Positions 40,229-52,540 of a stretch of 64,000 nt of DNA are shown here, piece by piece. Numbering within the stretch: the stretch's first letter is position 1; the number at the start of each line of letters is the position of its first letter. The translations under genes and the position numbers were made by a program. Where the stretch lies: assembly GCF_051014685.1 (NCBI RefSeq), contig NC_135051.1, positions 11,365,557-11,429,556 on the forward strand, in the 5' to 3' direction. Under the pieces are notes generated by a model. The model ran no database searches. It was given only the letters and a program-made list of their open reading frames with translations, and was not told where the DNA came from. Source of the DNA: Ptiloglossa arizonensis (lineage: Eukaryota; Arthropoda; Insecta; Hymenoptera; Colletidae).

Positions 40229-42573
40229 CTCACTTTTTGTTAGTAAATTAACAAGTCAATGTAAAATTACTTAAATTATACCAAAACGTAGACAATAAAT
40301 AACACATTAAAGAAAGAATAACGATTTTTTATATAACGGTCTTTATTCCAGGCACACTGAATGTCGTGAACTATTCAACTACCCCATGAAGCGATTCGAT
40401 TGATCGAAGATGAACTCACGAGAACTATCGATCATTGATACGATTCAATTGGTGACATAATTCAATGTAAAGGTTTTTAGTTGTGTCATAGTTTAGGCAA
40501 AGTTGAACGTTACATATTTTAATAATTTTGAATAAATCTTTCTTTATATAAAATTATTTTATTCGAGTAATCATTATTCATAGTGTTTATTTGTTATAAA
40601 TAAAATATGATTCGGATAAAATTTCATCTAGATTAAAAATTTATCTGCGAAATCAAGACATGCTGACTAAGGTTATGGTGGTGGATTGCTCATTATGCTC
40701 GACTTAATTTTTGTTTCAACGACGTTTGATCGATACAAGCGATGACATCGACGACCCTTCGATTTATATTGTACTGTCACTTAAATTGATCATGCATATA
40801 TTTATCGCTCGAACAAAAATTAACGTGAACAGTCGTGCAACGCCACTAGCGATCACCATATCGCGCAAAGTTGATTGCAGTGTAAAGTGTAATCATAGTC
40901 TAAAATGGCCAATCACATTTTTTCAGTACCAACATTGATACATTGTTAAGTTGATGGTTTCGTTGCAACAGAGTAATTTTTAGACTATTCAACACTTTTA
41001 AAAAGCAATATAATAATGAGAAATGATTTAAAAATAGTGTGTCTTTTGTATTTGCATGTAGCAATAGACAAATTACAAAAAACACAATTTTTAAACCATT
41101 TCTCACTATTATATTGCATTTTAAAAATATTAAATATTCTAAAAATTACTCTGTTCCAACTAAATAAACACACACACTATTACAACAATCAACGAATTGT
41201 GTAATAATCAATTCTACTTCCATTGGTTGGTCTAACCATTTTCTTTGGATTTTTATGCTTGTGATTCTTTTCTTTATCACAAAGCAATTAATCTAATTAT
41301 TGGATTGAACATATTTATTTCTTGTTATCGAAGAGAATAAACAATTATTGAGCCGTTCTTGCTCTTGATGTAGGTAAAAATAAACATTATTCATAGTTAT
41401 AGTCTTCAAATATTACAACTTTTTAGATGTTTTGAAAGACAGTATTTTTTGGTAAAATCGAAAAACGATAGACATTGTGTTTATTTTGAGCTACTCAGTA
41501 TTTTTGCTCTTTCTCTTATTGGGTGTAAAATGAAACTTACAATAGCATTGTAACACCAAATTTATAATTTTGTCTATTGATTTGTTGTTTTCATTTTGCT
41601 TGTAACTTCTTATTTTTTAATAATATTTTCATAGAATCAACTACTTTTTTGTAGAGATTTTTGCAATTTTTCTGCACAATGCACAATGCACTACCATATT
41701 GATATATTAATTCTAAAAAGTAGTAAAAAGAATAGGAATGTTAAAAAAATACTGAATCTCAGAAAAATTCAGATGTTGGAGTTATTGCTTACATTCATAG
41801 GATAGACAATATCATAGAGAATGTAAACATCAGGTTTCAAAAAAAATAATGAAAAAATTCCACACATATAAGTTATATGTGCACTGAAGAAGAAAATTAG
41901 GTTCAGACAATCCTAACAAAATATCAAATATTTAAAGAATACAAATAATTTCTCATAATTATCTTAAAGAATAAAGGAGTGTATGATTTGAAGCTTCATT
42001 ACCAATGTGTATTCAGCTAAATTATTTTAAATCCCTTAATTAAGTAATTAATGAATTTAAACATAAATTTAAATTGTAAATAAATCATTATGGTTTACAC
42101 ATCATTATATATACTTAAACTTTTTGAGGACTTCTTATAATGTAATTTTTGTAATACACTTTTGTAATAACTTTGTTACCTATTCATATTATGTGTTTGT
42201 AATAAATATATTGTAAATACTGTATACTTTATTAAATTATTTTTGACTTTTACTAACACAGTCTTGAGATTTCGCGTTTGCTATAGACACTATATTGTCT
42301 ATATTGAACACCTAAGTTTAACATACATCTTTGGTGTATTAAAAGTTGTAGAACTATGTGTATTTGAACTGACAATCTATCTTAAACTTTAGATATTATG
42401 AAGATATTGGCAGATTAATGTTATTTTATTGCGATTAATATGACTATATTTTGCGCATGCACATTAAAAACGGTATCAATAAGGTGTTTTGGTCAAGTAA
42501 AAACAAGTATAGTATGATTCCTGTTTGATTGTTTTAGAAAATGAACAGAAGAGTTAAAGAACAAAAATTTTAC
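40229..42573. other. intergenic region upstream of PPP5C
   Basis: AT-rich with no recognised gene. It contains the promoter side of PPP5C and a strong fold-back element at 40962-41160. Open frames overlapping that element mirror each other on the two strands because of the palindrome and are not genes. Confidence 0.5.
40962..41160. repeat. 199-bp palindromic fold-back element
   Basis: Two arms of about 95 bases are reverse complements with scattered differences. The ends read GTTGCAACAGAGTAATTTTT and, on the other strand, GTTGGAACAGAGTAATTTTT. The loop is short, around 41055-41065. It is non-coding and probably a MITE. Confidence 0.88.
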
Positions 42574-42808
42574 CTTTTGTAGACATCTTGTACAATTGGA
42601 CGTACGATGTTGCTCTGAAACCTGCCGCACGAATTTCATGAATGGTTAATTCGATTGTGTATAGTTGTTCAGCGATTATCGGCGAAGATTTTCTGTCCGA
42701 TTTTAATATAATTTCAATATAATTTTGCACTAGTTTTAAATATTTTTTATGCACTAAAGAACACACTCTTAGAAAATACTCTAACTCATTTAAAAGTAAA
42801 CATATCAT
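42574..42808 (-). CDS. isolated candidate exon, unknown protein
   Basis: From the ATG at 42808 a frame of 78 codons reaches a GTAAAA donor at 42573 in phase 1. The text is amphipathic, with balanced charged and hydrophobic residues (for example EQLYTIELTIHEIRAAGF). It reads more like protein than the surrounding AT-rich frames. I found no partner exon and do not recognise the protein. It could be a first exon, a fragment of a decayed gene or chance. Confidence 0.25.
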
Positions 42809-43280
42809 CGAATAAATTGAACTATTTTATAAAAACATAGCTTAATGTAAAAAAATTAAATACTTACCACAAATCATTACAAAAATGTCACATAATTTCC
42901 AAAAGGAAAAGTAAGAGAAAAATATAGTATACAAATAGTATACCACTTCCTAATGACTAATCGACCAACAAATATAAAATTCAAAAGAGCTTTTTAAGCA
43001 GTGTAATTAATTGATACCAAAAGAAGATCGCATGATGACATTGATATTAATAACTTTCTGTAAATTCTTACAGTGTTTCACACTCACATAATTAAAAATT
43101 ATTGTAACAATTTTTAATAAAAATTTCAAAGCCGTTTATATTTCTAATTAAGTTCTACAACTATTTTACTTTAATTGTTTTAAAATTAAGGCTACCACAT
43201 CAGGATTATCATTATTATTTTTTAAGCATTGGAAGTATGCATTTTTGCACAAAAATCGACTTCAACAAATTTTAACGAAG

Positions 43281-43409
43281 ATGTCGAATACAAGTAAGTA
43301 TTTAGTAATACACAGTAAAGTAAAAACATAAAGATAATTATGTTCTCAGATTTTTTCAATACATAATTAATACTTTTTGTTAGGTGATAAAGCTAAAAAT
43401 AACTGTTGA
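43281..43409 (+). CDS. possible two-exon 12-residue micro-ORF
   Basis: The ATG at 43281 (context AACGAAGATG) runs four codons to a canonical GTAAGT donor. An acceptor at 43383 continues in phase to a TGA at 43407-43409, giving MSNTSDKAKNNC. The splice signals are good, but the product is tiny and there is no family match. It may be the start of a decayed gene or a spliced non-coding transcript. Confidence 0.15.
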
Positions 43410-43929
43410 AAACACGTTAGGGTTAGATCAATTCAAATTATGTTGTCTTGCTTGAGTTGGAGAGCGCTGTATCCTGTGAACATGTTATGTCGTAGAAGAG
43501 GCTGCAAAAAGGGAATGTAAGCGCAACAGTAAAGGTCGCAGCACAACACTGCTCCCCTAGTCACCCGCTTCACGCCCCTTCTGGGATGATGAGGAAGGAT
43601 TTAACCCTTGCACCACTGAAACATGGAGGTCTGTGCCAGAACCACTTCTGATCCACACTGATATATCACTCAACTAATTCACAATCTTTGCTCATATTCT
43701 TCATGCTCTAGTTCTTTGTCAATGCTGTACTAACACAGTGGTGATCGTTCGAGCTTCTCACCGACGCTATACTAATGCAGTGACGGTCGCTTTAGTTTCT
43801 AGTAGATTTATAATCGTATTTACGTTTAAGAAAAAATCATGAATTATAACAAAAATGGTATTTATTTTAGAATGTGTTTTACACACGTATCTTCTACAAT
43901 AATTACATATTGAAGAATATTTATTATTA
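43410..43929. other. GC-richer non-coding stretch with short tandem repeat
   Basis: GC is raised at 43450-43800 relative to the flanks. An imperfect tandem repeat of about 42 bases lies at about 43718-43795 (TACTAACACAGTGGTGATCG against TACTAATGCAGTGACGGTCG). No coding frame was recognised, and it may be part of a dispersed repeat. Confidence 0.4.
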
Positions 43930-44072
43930 CTAAAACAGAAATTCTGAAACTGTATTGTTCATGTCTTCTAGTATATCAATTTCGGTTTCAGAATCTTCCA
44001 TCTTTGGTTCACCATTACTATTGGATGCTGTACCACCATCCGATGACTGATCACAGTTTTGATCGTCTTTGA
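43930..44072 (-). CDS. orphan terminal exon, acidic C-terminus
   Basis: A TTTATTGTAG acceptor at about 44073 opens an exon entering in phase 1. It encodes 46 residues before TAG at 43932-43930. The text is Ser/Asp/Glu/Asn-rich (DQSSDGGTASNSNGEPKMED) and ends with a short helix (ILEDMNNTVSEFLF). This is typical of the acidic C-terminus of a nuclear or regulatory protein. A possible upstream piece at 44303-44222 joins in phase through a GTATTT donor but has no ATG. The gene identity is unknown. Confidence 0.35.
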
Positions 44073-45563
44073 CTACAATAAACATATAGAGATAGCTCGT
44101 TGCTTGACATGGTGTATAACACAACAAAAAACAACACAAACAATAAATAAATAAAGATAACAATAACAATAAAATAACCGAGACAACAAAAGTAATATAA
44201 ATAGGTTTTTACAGAAAATACTTTGTACACGTTTTTTTTTCGCTAGAAAGTCGTAAGAAACTAAACTATAGTTGAAGAAACTGTAAACGGTCGTGAGTTC
44301 CAAATTTGTGGCGCTCCTAGAAGTGGAGCAGCATGATTTTGTCCTGTGTTGTGAGAGGGGGAGACGAAAAGAGTAGATGTAACTTCATCTTTCTTCTAAT
44401 GGCGGTTGATGAGTAGGCTTCACACTCAGAGGTCCAAGGTAGGAAATTCCATACTTTCCTTAACCCCGATCCAAAAATCGAGGAAAATTTAAGATTTCCC
44501 TCGTGAAAAAAAAGCCAAATTAGATACATATTACATTTGTAAACCAAACGTTTCCCATCAATGCAATTGATGATGATCTGAAAGAGCATTGAACAAGGTA
44601 CAATTGAGATCATTTTTCATCAAAATTTGGAGAGTGTATGTTTTACAGTAATATATTTTGATTGGATAGATTGAAAAAATCAGTATCTATATGTAAATTC
44701 GAAGATACATATATATATTATTTCCTTGGTAGTATAAAATTCACTAAAATTCTTGTTTTATTCTGCAATAAATCATTATTTGTTGATTCTTCTAAGTTTA
44801 GAAAATATTTTCGATAAGAATCTGAATACTTCTCGATTTTGGTTTCTTTTAAATAGAAAGATAACCCACAAAAAATCTAACGTGTGGCATCAGTTTTTAT
44901 TGCTATCTTATTTTTTGATTTTTTAAATCATGTCATCTAAAACGTTATAGACACACGACAGAATATTTACTTGGAATCTAATTTTTCCTACGTATATTTT
45001 CTAATCATTTTTTCTTTAAGTTTTCATCCTTAGAGTAGTGAAATACAAGGGTACTCATTATAAGTTGTAAATTACTATTATACTTAGGAATATGTCTGGC
45101 ATCTATCAAAACAATATAACACTTCATAAATTGTATTAAAGCATTACCGTTTTACACTAAATATATTTAAATAGTAAAAATCTGGTCAGTTAAAATTAAA
45201 GCTTATGATCCTTTACAATTGTTAGTTCCTATGAATTGCACTTACATATAAATTACCATTACAAATTGTAACCGGTATAACATATATTGACAAACTAATC
45301 CATAGTCCATATTTTAAAACCCACTGATCGGACTACCGAGTATCGGACAATTGAACTGATACAGTGTTGCCATATCGGATGTTTCGGTTTGTATATTAAA
45401 GTGGACCGCGGTATGGGCCCTATACATTCTGGTCTGAATATGTATATAGTAGTTAGTTACTTTTCATTATTTTCTTCGTCTATTTTTAAACTAGCAATCA
45501 CATACACATATGTTAATATAAAATTATGTGTGTGCGCACATGCGCGTACACATACACACACAA

Positions 45564-45670
45564 CTTAATATTTCTTAATTTAGTCAACGATTAATTTATG
45601 ACGTAACTTAAAAAAATATATATATATAATTTTAAGTTACCTCATAAATTAATCATTGACTGGTATTAAG
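45564..45670. repeat. 107-bp hairpin element
   Basis: Arms of about 46 bases pair as inverted repeats (CTTAATA...CGATTAATTTATGACGTAACTTAAAA with its complement) around a central TA run. It is a small fold-back or MITE remnant. Confidence 0.8.
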
Positions 45671-46228
45671 AATCCAACTATTGGAGCTGTTTTGGGTTGC
45701 TTACCTGAAACGTGTCACGTCATGGTTTTTTAACAACTTACTATTATGTAAAATTTTATAATTTTCTGGATTTTTAAAAAAAAGATTTCGAACTGGAGTT
45801 TATCGCGTGATAATGAAACTACATTTGTAACACATCACTTATAATCACCCAACACGTTCATCAGAGCCCGCTATATTTTGACTCCCATCACTATGCACGG
45901 GATTGTTGTATATACGCCTGTGAGAAAAAAAGTGGCTCATCTGACACATCACGCACGTGTGTCACATTAACGCGGCCATTTGTCCCCTGGCTGGTATGAA
46001 TCTATGCGGCGTAGTACTTACGTGCATGTACGTACATATACATGTGCAAGCATATAAAGGCTTAGAATGGAACAGATAAATTAAATATTCTCATACAAAT
46101 AAATATTTATTTGTCTATTTACATTATTCAAATAATTTTGCATGCAAATATACGTTTATCTGAAAAGTTTTTCTGAATAAAAATTTATTTGTAACTTACA
46201 AATAAAAGTTTATCTACATATGTGAAAC

Positions 46229-46277
46229 GTTATTCTTTATTCGTTATTCGTTATTCGTCATTCGTTATTCGTTATTC
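46229..46277. repeat. 7-bp tandem repeat (GTTATTC)x7
   Basis: Seven consecutive heptamers, five exact GTTATTC and two variants (TTTATTC and GTCATTC). It is a minisatellite-like simple repeat. Confidence 0.9.
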
Positions 46278-46912
46278 TAATAAAAATATGCCCAGTTTTA
46301 ATTTTAGGTGTATTTTTTTCCCAATGTAACAAATGTAACAAATAGTTTAATTGTGCAAAAAGCATATTTTTCAATTTCACTTGAGATATATATGTATATT
46401 TTAAAATGATTATTTCACCTGTCGCTATTAAATACTTCTTTTTTCATACTTTTTTCTTCCCAACGTAAAAATGAACTTTGTGATCACTATCAATAACCAG
46501 ATAAAAACTTTATTATCACAGTCTTTAGATAAAACAAATGCACGTAGTATATAAAGAATAAAATTGTTGGTTAGTACTCAGTTGACTGTATTCACAGCAT
46601 GTAGAAGAATATTATATATTCAAGAGATGTTGACGTCAAGTTAAAAGCTTTGTTGTATCTATGTTGAAAGTATGTGGCCGCATTTTTACAGAAGAAAGTT
46701 CTTTTTTACGAAACATACGTTATACTTTTAGTTAAACTTTTTATGTTATTGTCGTCATTTATCTGTCGAATTGACACAAGGTCGTTGATTTAGTTAACCT
46801 GTCATTTACATACATACGTCGCGTTGTATGCATTGCTGTATAAAAAAAAACTCTATATAAAGTAGTGCATTTACAAACTGAACATTGTATTTAAGAAGCA
46901 TACACCACCAAG

Positions 46913-47750
46913 ATGGCTAAACCTATCAAAGAAATATCTGCTATTGCACAGAAACTAACATCTACAATAAGAAATTTTAGTAGTGTACAAACAGCTCCTT
47001 TACAGGAGGCTGCTTTAGAGGAACGTTGTATTCTTGTTGACGAATTAGACAAGCCCATTGGAGAAGCTACAAAACGAGATTGTCATACTGTTAATTCAAA
47101 AGGACAAGTTCTGCTTCATAGGGCATTTAGTGTCTTCCTTTTCAATTCTACAGGCGACTTGCTGCTTCAAAAACGCTCTGCTAATAAGGTAAAAATCATT
47201 CATACCCACAAGAACTATTAATTGCTAATGGAAAAACCTATTCATTTTATAAAATGTACAGATTAAGAAACGATAATTTATTTTTTTGTAGATAACGTTT
47301 CCAAACTATTATACAAACACATGTTGTAGTCATCCATTAGCTGAAATTCCTGGTGAAACCGAAGAACATGAAGCAATAGGAATTCGTAGAGCAGCACAAA
47401 GAAGACTCAGTTACGAATTAGGAATTCCTTCGTCACAAGTTCAGCCATCAGATTTTCTGTATCTAACAAGAATTCATTATCATGCAGCAAATGGTTATTG
47501 GGGTGAACATGAAATAGATTATGTGTTATTTGCGCAAAAGGACAATATAACGTTAAATCCAAATCCTGATGAAATTAGTGAGCTTCATTGGGTGTCACGA
47601 TCTGAATGCAATCAGTTTGTGGAAAAGCTTAATTCACCATTGACTCCATGGTTTAAGTTAATTCTTAAACATAAATTACCACTTTGGTGGGATAATCTAC
47701 ATGCACTGGAAAAAATGCAAGATCATAAGACAATACAAAGATTTGTATAA
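46913..47750 (+). CDS. IDI1: isopentenyl-diphosphate delta-isomerase, type I
   Basis: Two exons: 46913-47188 and 47292-47750, in phase, giving 244 residues. The enzyme interconverts isopentenyl and dimethylallyl diphosphate in the mevalonate pathway, feeding the farnesyl diphosphate used for juvenile hormone and prenylation. Signatures are NTCCSHPL (about 101-108, with the catalytic Cys before SHP), the Nudix-like stretch GETEEHEAIGIRRAAQRRL and WGEHEIDYVLF with the catalytic Glu. The end TPWFKLILK...WWDNL is also typical. The first 25 residues are basic and Ser/Thr-rich (LTSTIRNFSS), which could act as a mitochondrial presequence; that is inference. AATAAA lies at 47817-47822. Confidence 0.96.
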
Positions 47751-49899
47751 ATTTTGTCAACAAGAATTTTGTCAACAATGTACTTTTAAAATGCAAAGTA
47801 CAATACAAAATTTATTAATAAATTAATATTTTAATGTATAGAATCATATAATTTCTAAAAGTGTTCTATTCAGTTATTGTTTAAAACCTTGAGTTACTAC
47901 AATAGCAGAGCTTGAGTACAAACTTTCTCAAAGATGGCCAGTTTTGTGAGATAAGTAGTTTGTTACATATGTAATCTAACATGAAAACAAATTAAATCAA
48001 TTCTTATAAACTTGTAATTTGTAGGTATAAGGAAATGTAATATAATTTTGATAATTTCTATGAATGATAGAATGGTTTATGCATGTATGTAAATTTTGTG
48101 AATTCAATTTTGTCATACAAAGAATAGTTTTGTCAATATAAAATAAAATAAAATTTACATAATGTGTTTTTGTTCAATTTTATGTAATTACATTTTCGTT
48201 AAAAATTATATAGGCTATACAACAAAGTTTGTATAGTAATTTTTGGTGTTATTTCGTTGTGCAGTCGTTTTTGTATACATTTTCTTTCTTATTTATTACA
48301 ATTCAAAGTTTTTCAATATGCATTTGAAATTTTCATATCACAAAATTTAATATTTTTTGTTTAATTTCTCCTTTATGTTGAAGTACTTGACAATAGTACG
48401 AGTATCCAATTACACGGGTTCTTGCAAGCTAAGGAATAAATGATTTAATTTAAAATATTTTTTCGTCTCAACATAAGTATGTCATACGCGGTTTCGCGAA
48501 CAAAGGTGTTTGACAGCTAAACGATATACTCCACAAATCATTATATGTATCATGTGCGTGTATAGCAACCCATACGAAGCGAGTCTAGGTTTTTGAAACG
48601 TCTAACCTATGTATGTGTGATAAATCGCTAAACTACTTTAAAATAACAATACCCTGTCAATTGCTCTTTGATATATACAATTCAAAATGGGTTATTAATT
48701 GCAGGATTAAATTATTATTTATCAAATATATTTGATTGCGCTTTGAAAATGAATTTCAATACACGTTCTTATACAGGATTTCAAAATGATTGAACAACAC
48801 AAACCATGTAAACCTGGTGTAAAGAGAAATCTGAAATTTTATTGTCCAAATATTAAAGTGGTTACGCGTGTGAATATGAACATGTTTTTCATCTGTCAGT
48901 GTATTTAGCTATATCAGTAAATTATAACTATTAATATCGCGATAACTAAGTATCAGATTGCAAAATAATAAACGAATTTTTCCATTTCTTTACAAATGAG
49001 GGGTTTGTACGTTTTTACTTGTTCTATCTTTGTAAAACATCCTGTATATTCCAATTACGAAATATGTTTAACCCTCAGATGCTGAGTTGTAGAAATTAAG
49101 TGAAATTAATTGCAATCAATATTTAAAATCTTACAAGTACATAGTTGTCTAATTAGACTCTGGATTACATCTACTTATTTCTCAAATTTGTTTCGTATCA
49201 TGTATTTCTAATTTTTTCAATGATTTTAATGTTATATAGAGAATGAAATACTATGAATTATATATACTAGGTAGTATATACATGAAATTGTATATAAGAA
49301 ATAAACTTTTACACAAAATAAGGTTTATAGTTAGTTATACAGACATCTTTATTCACAATTAAAGTGGTATAGCGTATTACAGTCAGAATTAGGTTTAACC
49401 TAATTTGATTAATTAGTTTGTTCCTATGTGAAGCCTATGTTTAGAATGAACAGTTTTAATAAATTATTTTATTGAAACAAATCTTGGTTATGATCCTAAG
49501 GATCCTACCAAAACTGTTCTCAATGAGGTTCAGCAGCTTCTAAGGTCAGTCCTGAATACAGTAATGTTCTACAGATTATTACTCGATTGCAAGTATGCTA
49601 CATTTGTATGAAGAATAAATATGCATAACTTGGTCTGCCTCATCAGTTCAACATGCTCGACTTTGTATCCTTACCATTATAAATTCTATTACAAATATTG
49701 AGTTATTAAAAAATGAAAAACATTATTTTATCTAATCAGAATTCATTTACACAGTTAATTACAAAAGAAGAAATATAGTACTATTCTAAATTAGTACTAT
49801 TCATTTTTTACAGCAATGTAGGCTTGCAAGCGACCTGGCCAATTACCTATCATGACTAAAAGATCATTATAGGTATAGCAGTTGTTTTTATTAGAGAGT
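47751..49899. other. intergenic stretch right of IDI
   Basis: Holds the 3' UTR of IDI and then AT-rich sequence without recognised genes. A miniature element lies at 48774-49044. Confidence 0.5.
48774..49044. mobile_element. putative MITE with CAGGAT ends and TA flanks
   Basis: Begins TA-CAGGATTTCAAAATG and ends AACATCCTG-TA. The ends are inverted (CAGGAT) with weaker pairing further in, such as the shared GAACAA. It is about 271 bp and non-coding. The architecture is the same as at 36944-37319, though the interiors differ. Confidence 0.5.
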
Positions 49900-51060
49900 T
49901 TTTTAGACTACTCAAATTTCCCTCCAAAATAAGCTGCGTGCGTGATAGGGTGTTCAAAGGCGTTCGGTTTTTTCTTCGGGGTAAGCAGGAGCACGAGATG
50001 AAGGGTCGATAGTCCATACTGCTTGGGTGGCAGCAGTGGCTGGCCCAGCACACTGTTAAGCCAGCTGACAGTCCGGACTTTCCGGCTACTCCTCCCGGAG
50101 TGGCTACCAGAGGTTTTAGTAACTTTGCCTATCGAATGGTGCAGGTGATGTCGGTGCATGGTTGTTTTGGGCAGTACCTACATCGTATAGGGTAAGAAGT
50201 GACGACACACTGCTGGCATTGTCCTGGTAACCAGCACACGGCATAGCACACTTTGGAGTCGTATCCCACACGGGCACATAAGCAACGTGTTCTGATGGGG
50301 AAAATTTAGAAGGACCTCTCGTTGCCGGGTGTGGTAAGAGTCATGTTCGCCGGCGAGAGAGAATGGATGGTCGTTGTCTCCTTCTGCAAACATGTAATGT
50401 CATACAAGAAGGCCGTGCAGCGTGAGCGCGTGCTCGTTGATAACATAATAAACTCGTCGCTCCACTCCTCACGCGCAAGGAAAAGGTTCTATCTTTCCCC
50501 AAAAATATAAGATGGAGGACGGCAAAGGAGCCAGTATCCCGTTCTCTTGTTGCCTGGCGCGATCATGGGTGGGCGTGAGATTGGGATTCATGACTGCCCT
50601 TTCATGCAGTCCCCCGGAAAGATGGGCAGCGGGGCAGCGTGACCCTACCTCACTGCCGGGTGTTTCGACGCCATGATATAGAGAGTGTCACTCTACTCCA
50701 CCCTGATGAAGAAACGGGAGGGGAGGGGGGTTGGACACCGGATGTTATGCTGTTCTCTCGAAATTATGCGAGTATGATCGTCATGTGCGGTCGTGAGAGT
50801 TTAGTGAGTAGTGGGGAATCCCACACTACCACCAATCTCACCGCAAGGAGTCAAAGGTGTCTTTAGAAAATTTCCCCATGAAAAAAAGAAAATCGATGTG
50901 ATAACACCGATGCAGTACGAATAATGTATGCGTTCTTGAGTAAAACTCATCTGTCCTCTACTCACTAAGCAACGGCAACGTCGCTGTGTTACGTCGTAGC
51001 CAGAAAAATAAACTGAATCGTATATGTAAAGGGTAAAGGACGACACCATGGGCGGAGTGA
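49900..51060. other. GC-rich island, probably an inserted repeat of unknown type
   Basis: About 1.16 kb with GC clearly above the AT-rich flanks. Several frames stay open for 60-83 codons on both strands, as expected of GC-rich DNA, but none shows a domain I know. The 3' part (50700-50900) has a G-rich tract followed by TTTCCCCATGAAAAAAAG. A loosely similar ending occurs at 44490-44515 (TTTCCCTCGTGAAAAAAAAG), so both may come from one repeat family. Terminal repeats were not found. Confidence 0.45.
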
Positions 51061-52540
51061 TATTAGTATACCAGATATAAAGTGTAACGGTACATCTAAT
51101 TACAATACAATAGGAACATCCGTATTTCTTTCGCTCCTCCCATTTTGTCGTTTCCTACTCCTTACACGTGGGATTCAGCTACATTTTCTAGCTTCACTGT
51201 CTGCAATACAGATGCCTTTTTGGAGTTTTGGAAGAGTCGAATCTAACTTTGTCTCTGCGGCACTCTTCTAAGTGTCTTAAACGAAACCTTTGCAAGAGAT
51301 GTGCATTTTGATATGCAATTTTCTCACGTGTTCAGCTCAAACATACGAATCAACCAATTTATCGTAGTGTGTACTATCTGTAATATTCACACTATGGCAA
51401 ATCGGTAATTTGTTGAATTAATTATTTTACCGTCTTGTGTAATTTCACGTGTTTGTACACTGTGAAATCATCGTGTCCGGCCACTTTTCGATATTCGACT
51501 TTGTCACTGATCAGAATAGCACTCATTTGACGCTTGAGACATGGCGTTCTTTTCATGCGGTTGCAAAGTGCGAATGTCGCTTATGTTGCATCGTTTTTGT
51601 TCTTATTTATAAAACAATACACGAATAATGAGTGAAAAGCCGATGCTGTTTAAATTCCACCCACTACCAACTCTTACAGTTGAACTTCTGTACTATATAA
51701 ATTAATGCTAAAATTCTTCTTCATAACTCTTTTTGTATATATCATTAATTTATGTGTTTTGTTATTTTTTTTTAATAAAAAATCTGTATTATTGAATTTA
51801 AAGTACGTTTAAGCAGTTACAAATAGTAAGATTACTTCATTTAAATTATAAATTTAAGTCAAATTGTCAGCTTCGAATTATTTAAACAAAACAGTACGTA
51901 TCTACAATTAAATCACAGTTAAATCTCCGAAAAATGAGATTTTTGATTCAGTAATGCAAATCACAATAAATATACATATATTGCTTAATGTGTTATCTGA
52001 TTAAATTACCTTACAAATCACACGATAAGATTTTGCATAAAATCTTATCACAAGATTAAACGATGCTGATGTCATTGTCGAACTTTTTGATCTACATAAT
52101 GTGAACATGTTTTGATTTTGACTGTTACCATTGTATATATACTAGTAGCAACATATTAAAGTACAATATTAAATATTTACAGCATATATTTGTTGAGAAC
52201 TGAGTTTGGCCAACATGGGAAAGCTTTGCATTTTATCTGATTAATTTTTATCTAGCAAAGGGAAAATCTAAATGGAATAAAAATGGATTTTAAGCAACAT
52301 TCTCATTGTGTAGTTATTTGCCAATTATTATTGATTGATACTGCTCAACAATTTTGCCGATTGTCTTTGCCAATATTGGTTGTGCACTTCCACTTCGTCG
52401 GCATCATAGTGAACATCTACCTTGTCAGTAAGATGAATAGCTCGAAAAATGACTCAAGAGATTTTTTATTTTTCGTTCAATTTCTATTTTTGATTTCGTA
52501 AAAGATATTGAAATCTCCATGAATGTTTAGAATGTTTACA
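51061..52540. other. non-coding stretch
   Basis: AT-rich with no gene recognised. A perfect short palindrome (GATAAGATTTT, 3-base spacer, complement) lies near 52025-52050. Confidence 0.45.

Larger units (their letters stand above)
44073..46912. other. intergenic stretch before the IDI gene
   Basis: No gene was recognised. A frame of 98 codons at 44317-44613 on the minus strand lacks domain signatures and lies in a GC-richer patch that may be repeat-derived. Small repeats occur at 45564-45670 (hairpin), about 45526-45560 (alternating CA/TG) and 46229-46277 (7-mer). The part just before 46913 should hold the IDI promoter. Confidence 0.4.

Noticed and set aside
40900..41204. three similar 62-68-codon frames on both strands
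   Set aside because: Produced by the palindrome at 40962-41160; the same text is read on each strand.
44317..44613. 98-codon minus-strand frame
   Set aside because: No recognisable motif or splice partner; probably chance in a GC-richer patch.
45526..45562. alternating TG/CA tract considered as a regulatory element
   Set aside because: Simple dinucleotide-like repeat with no further support.
50639..50866. 75-codon frame in the GC-rich island
   Set aside because: No domain and similar open frames on the other strand; open because of composition.
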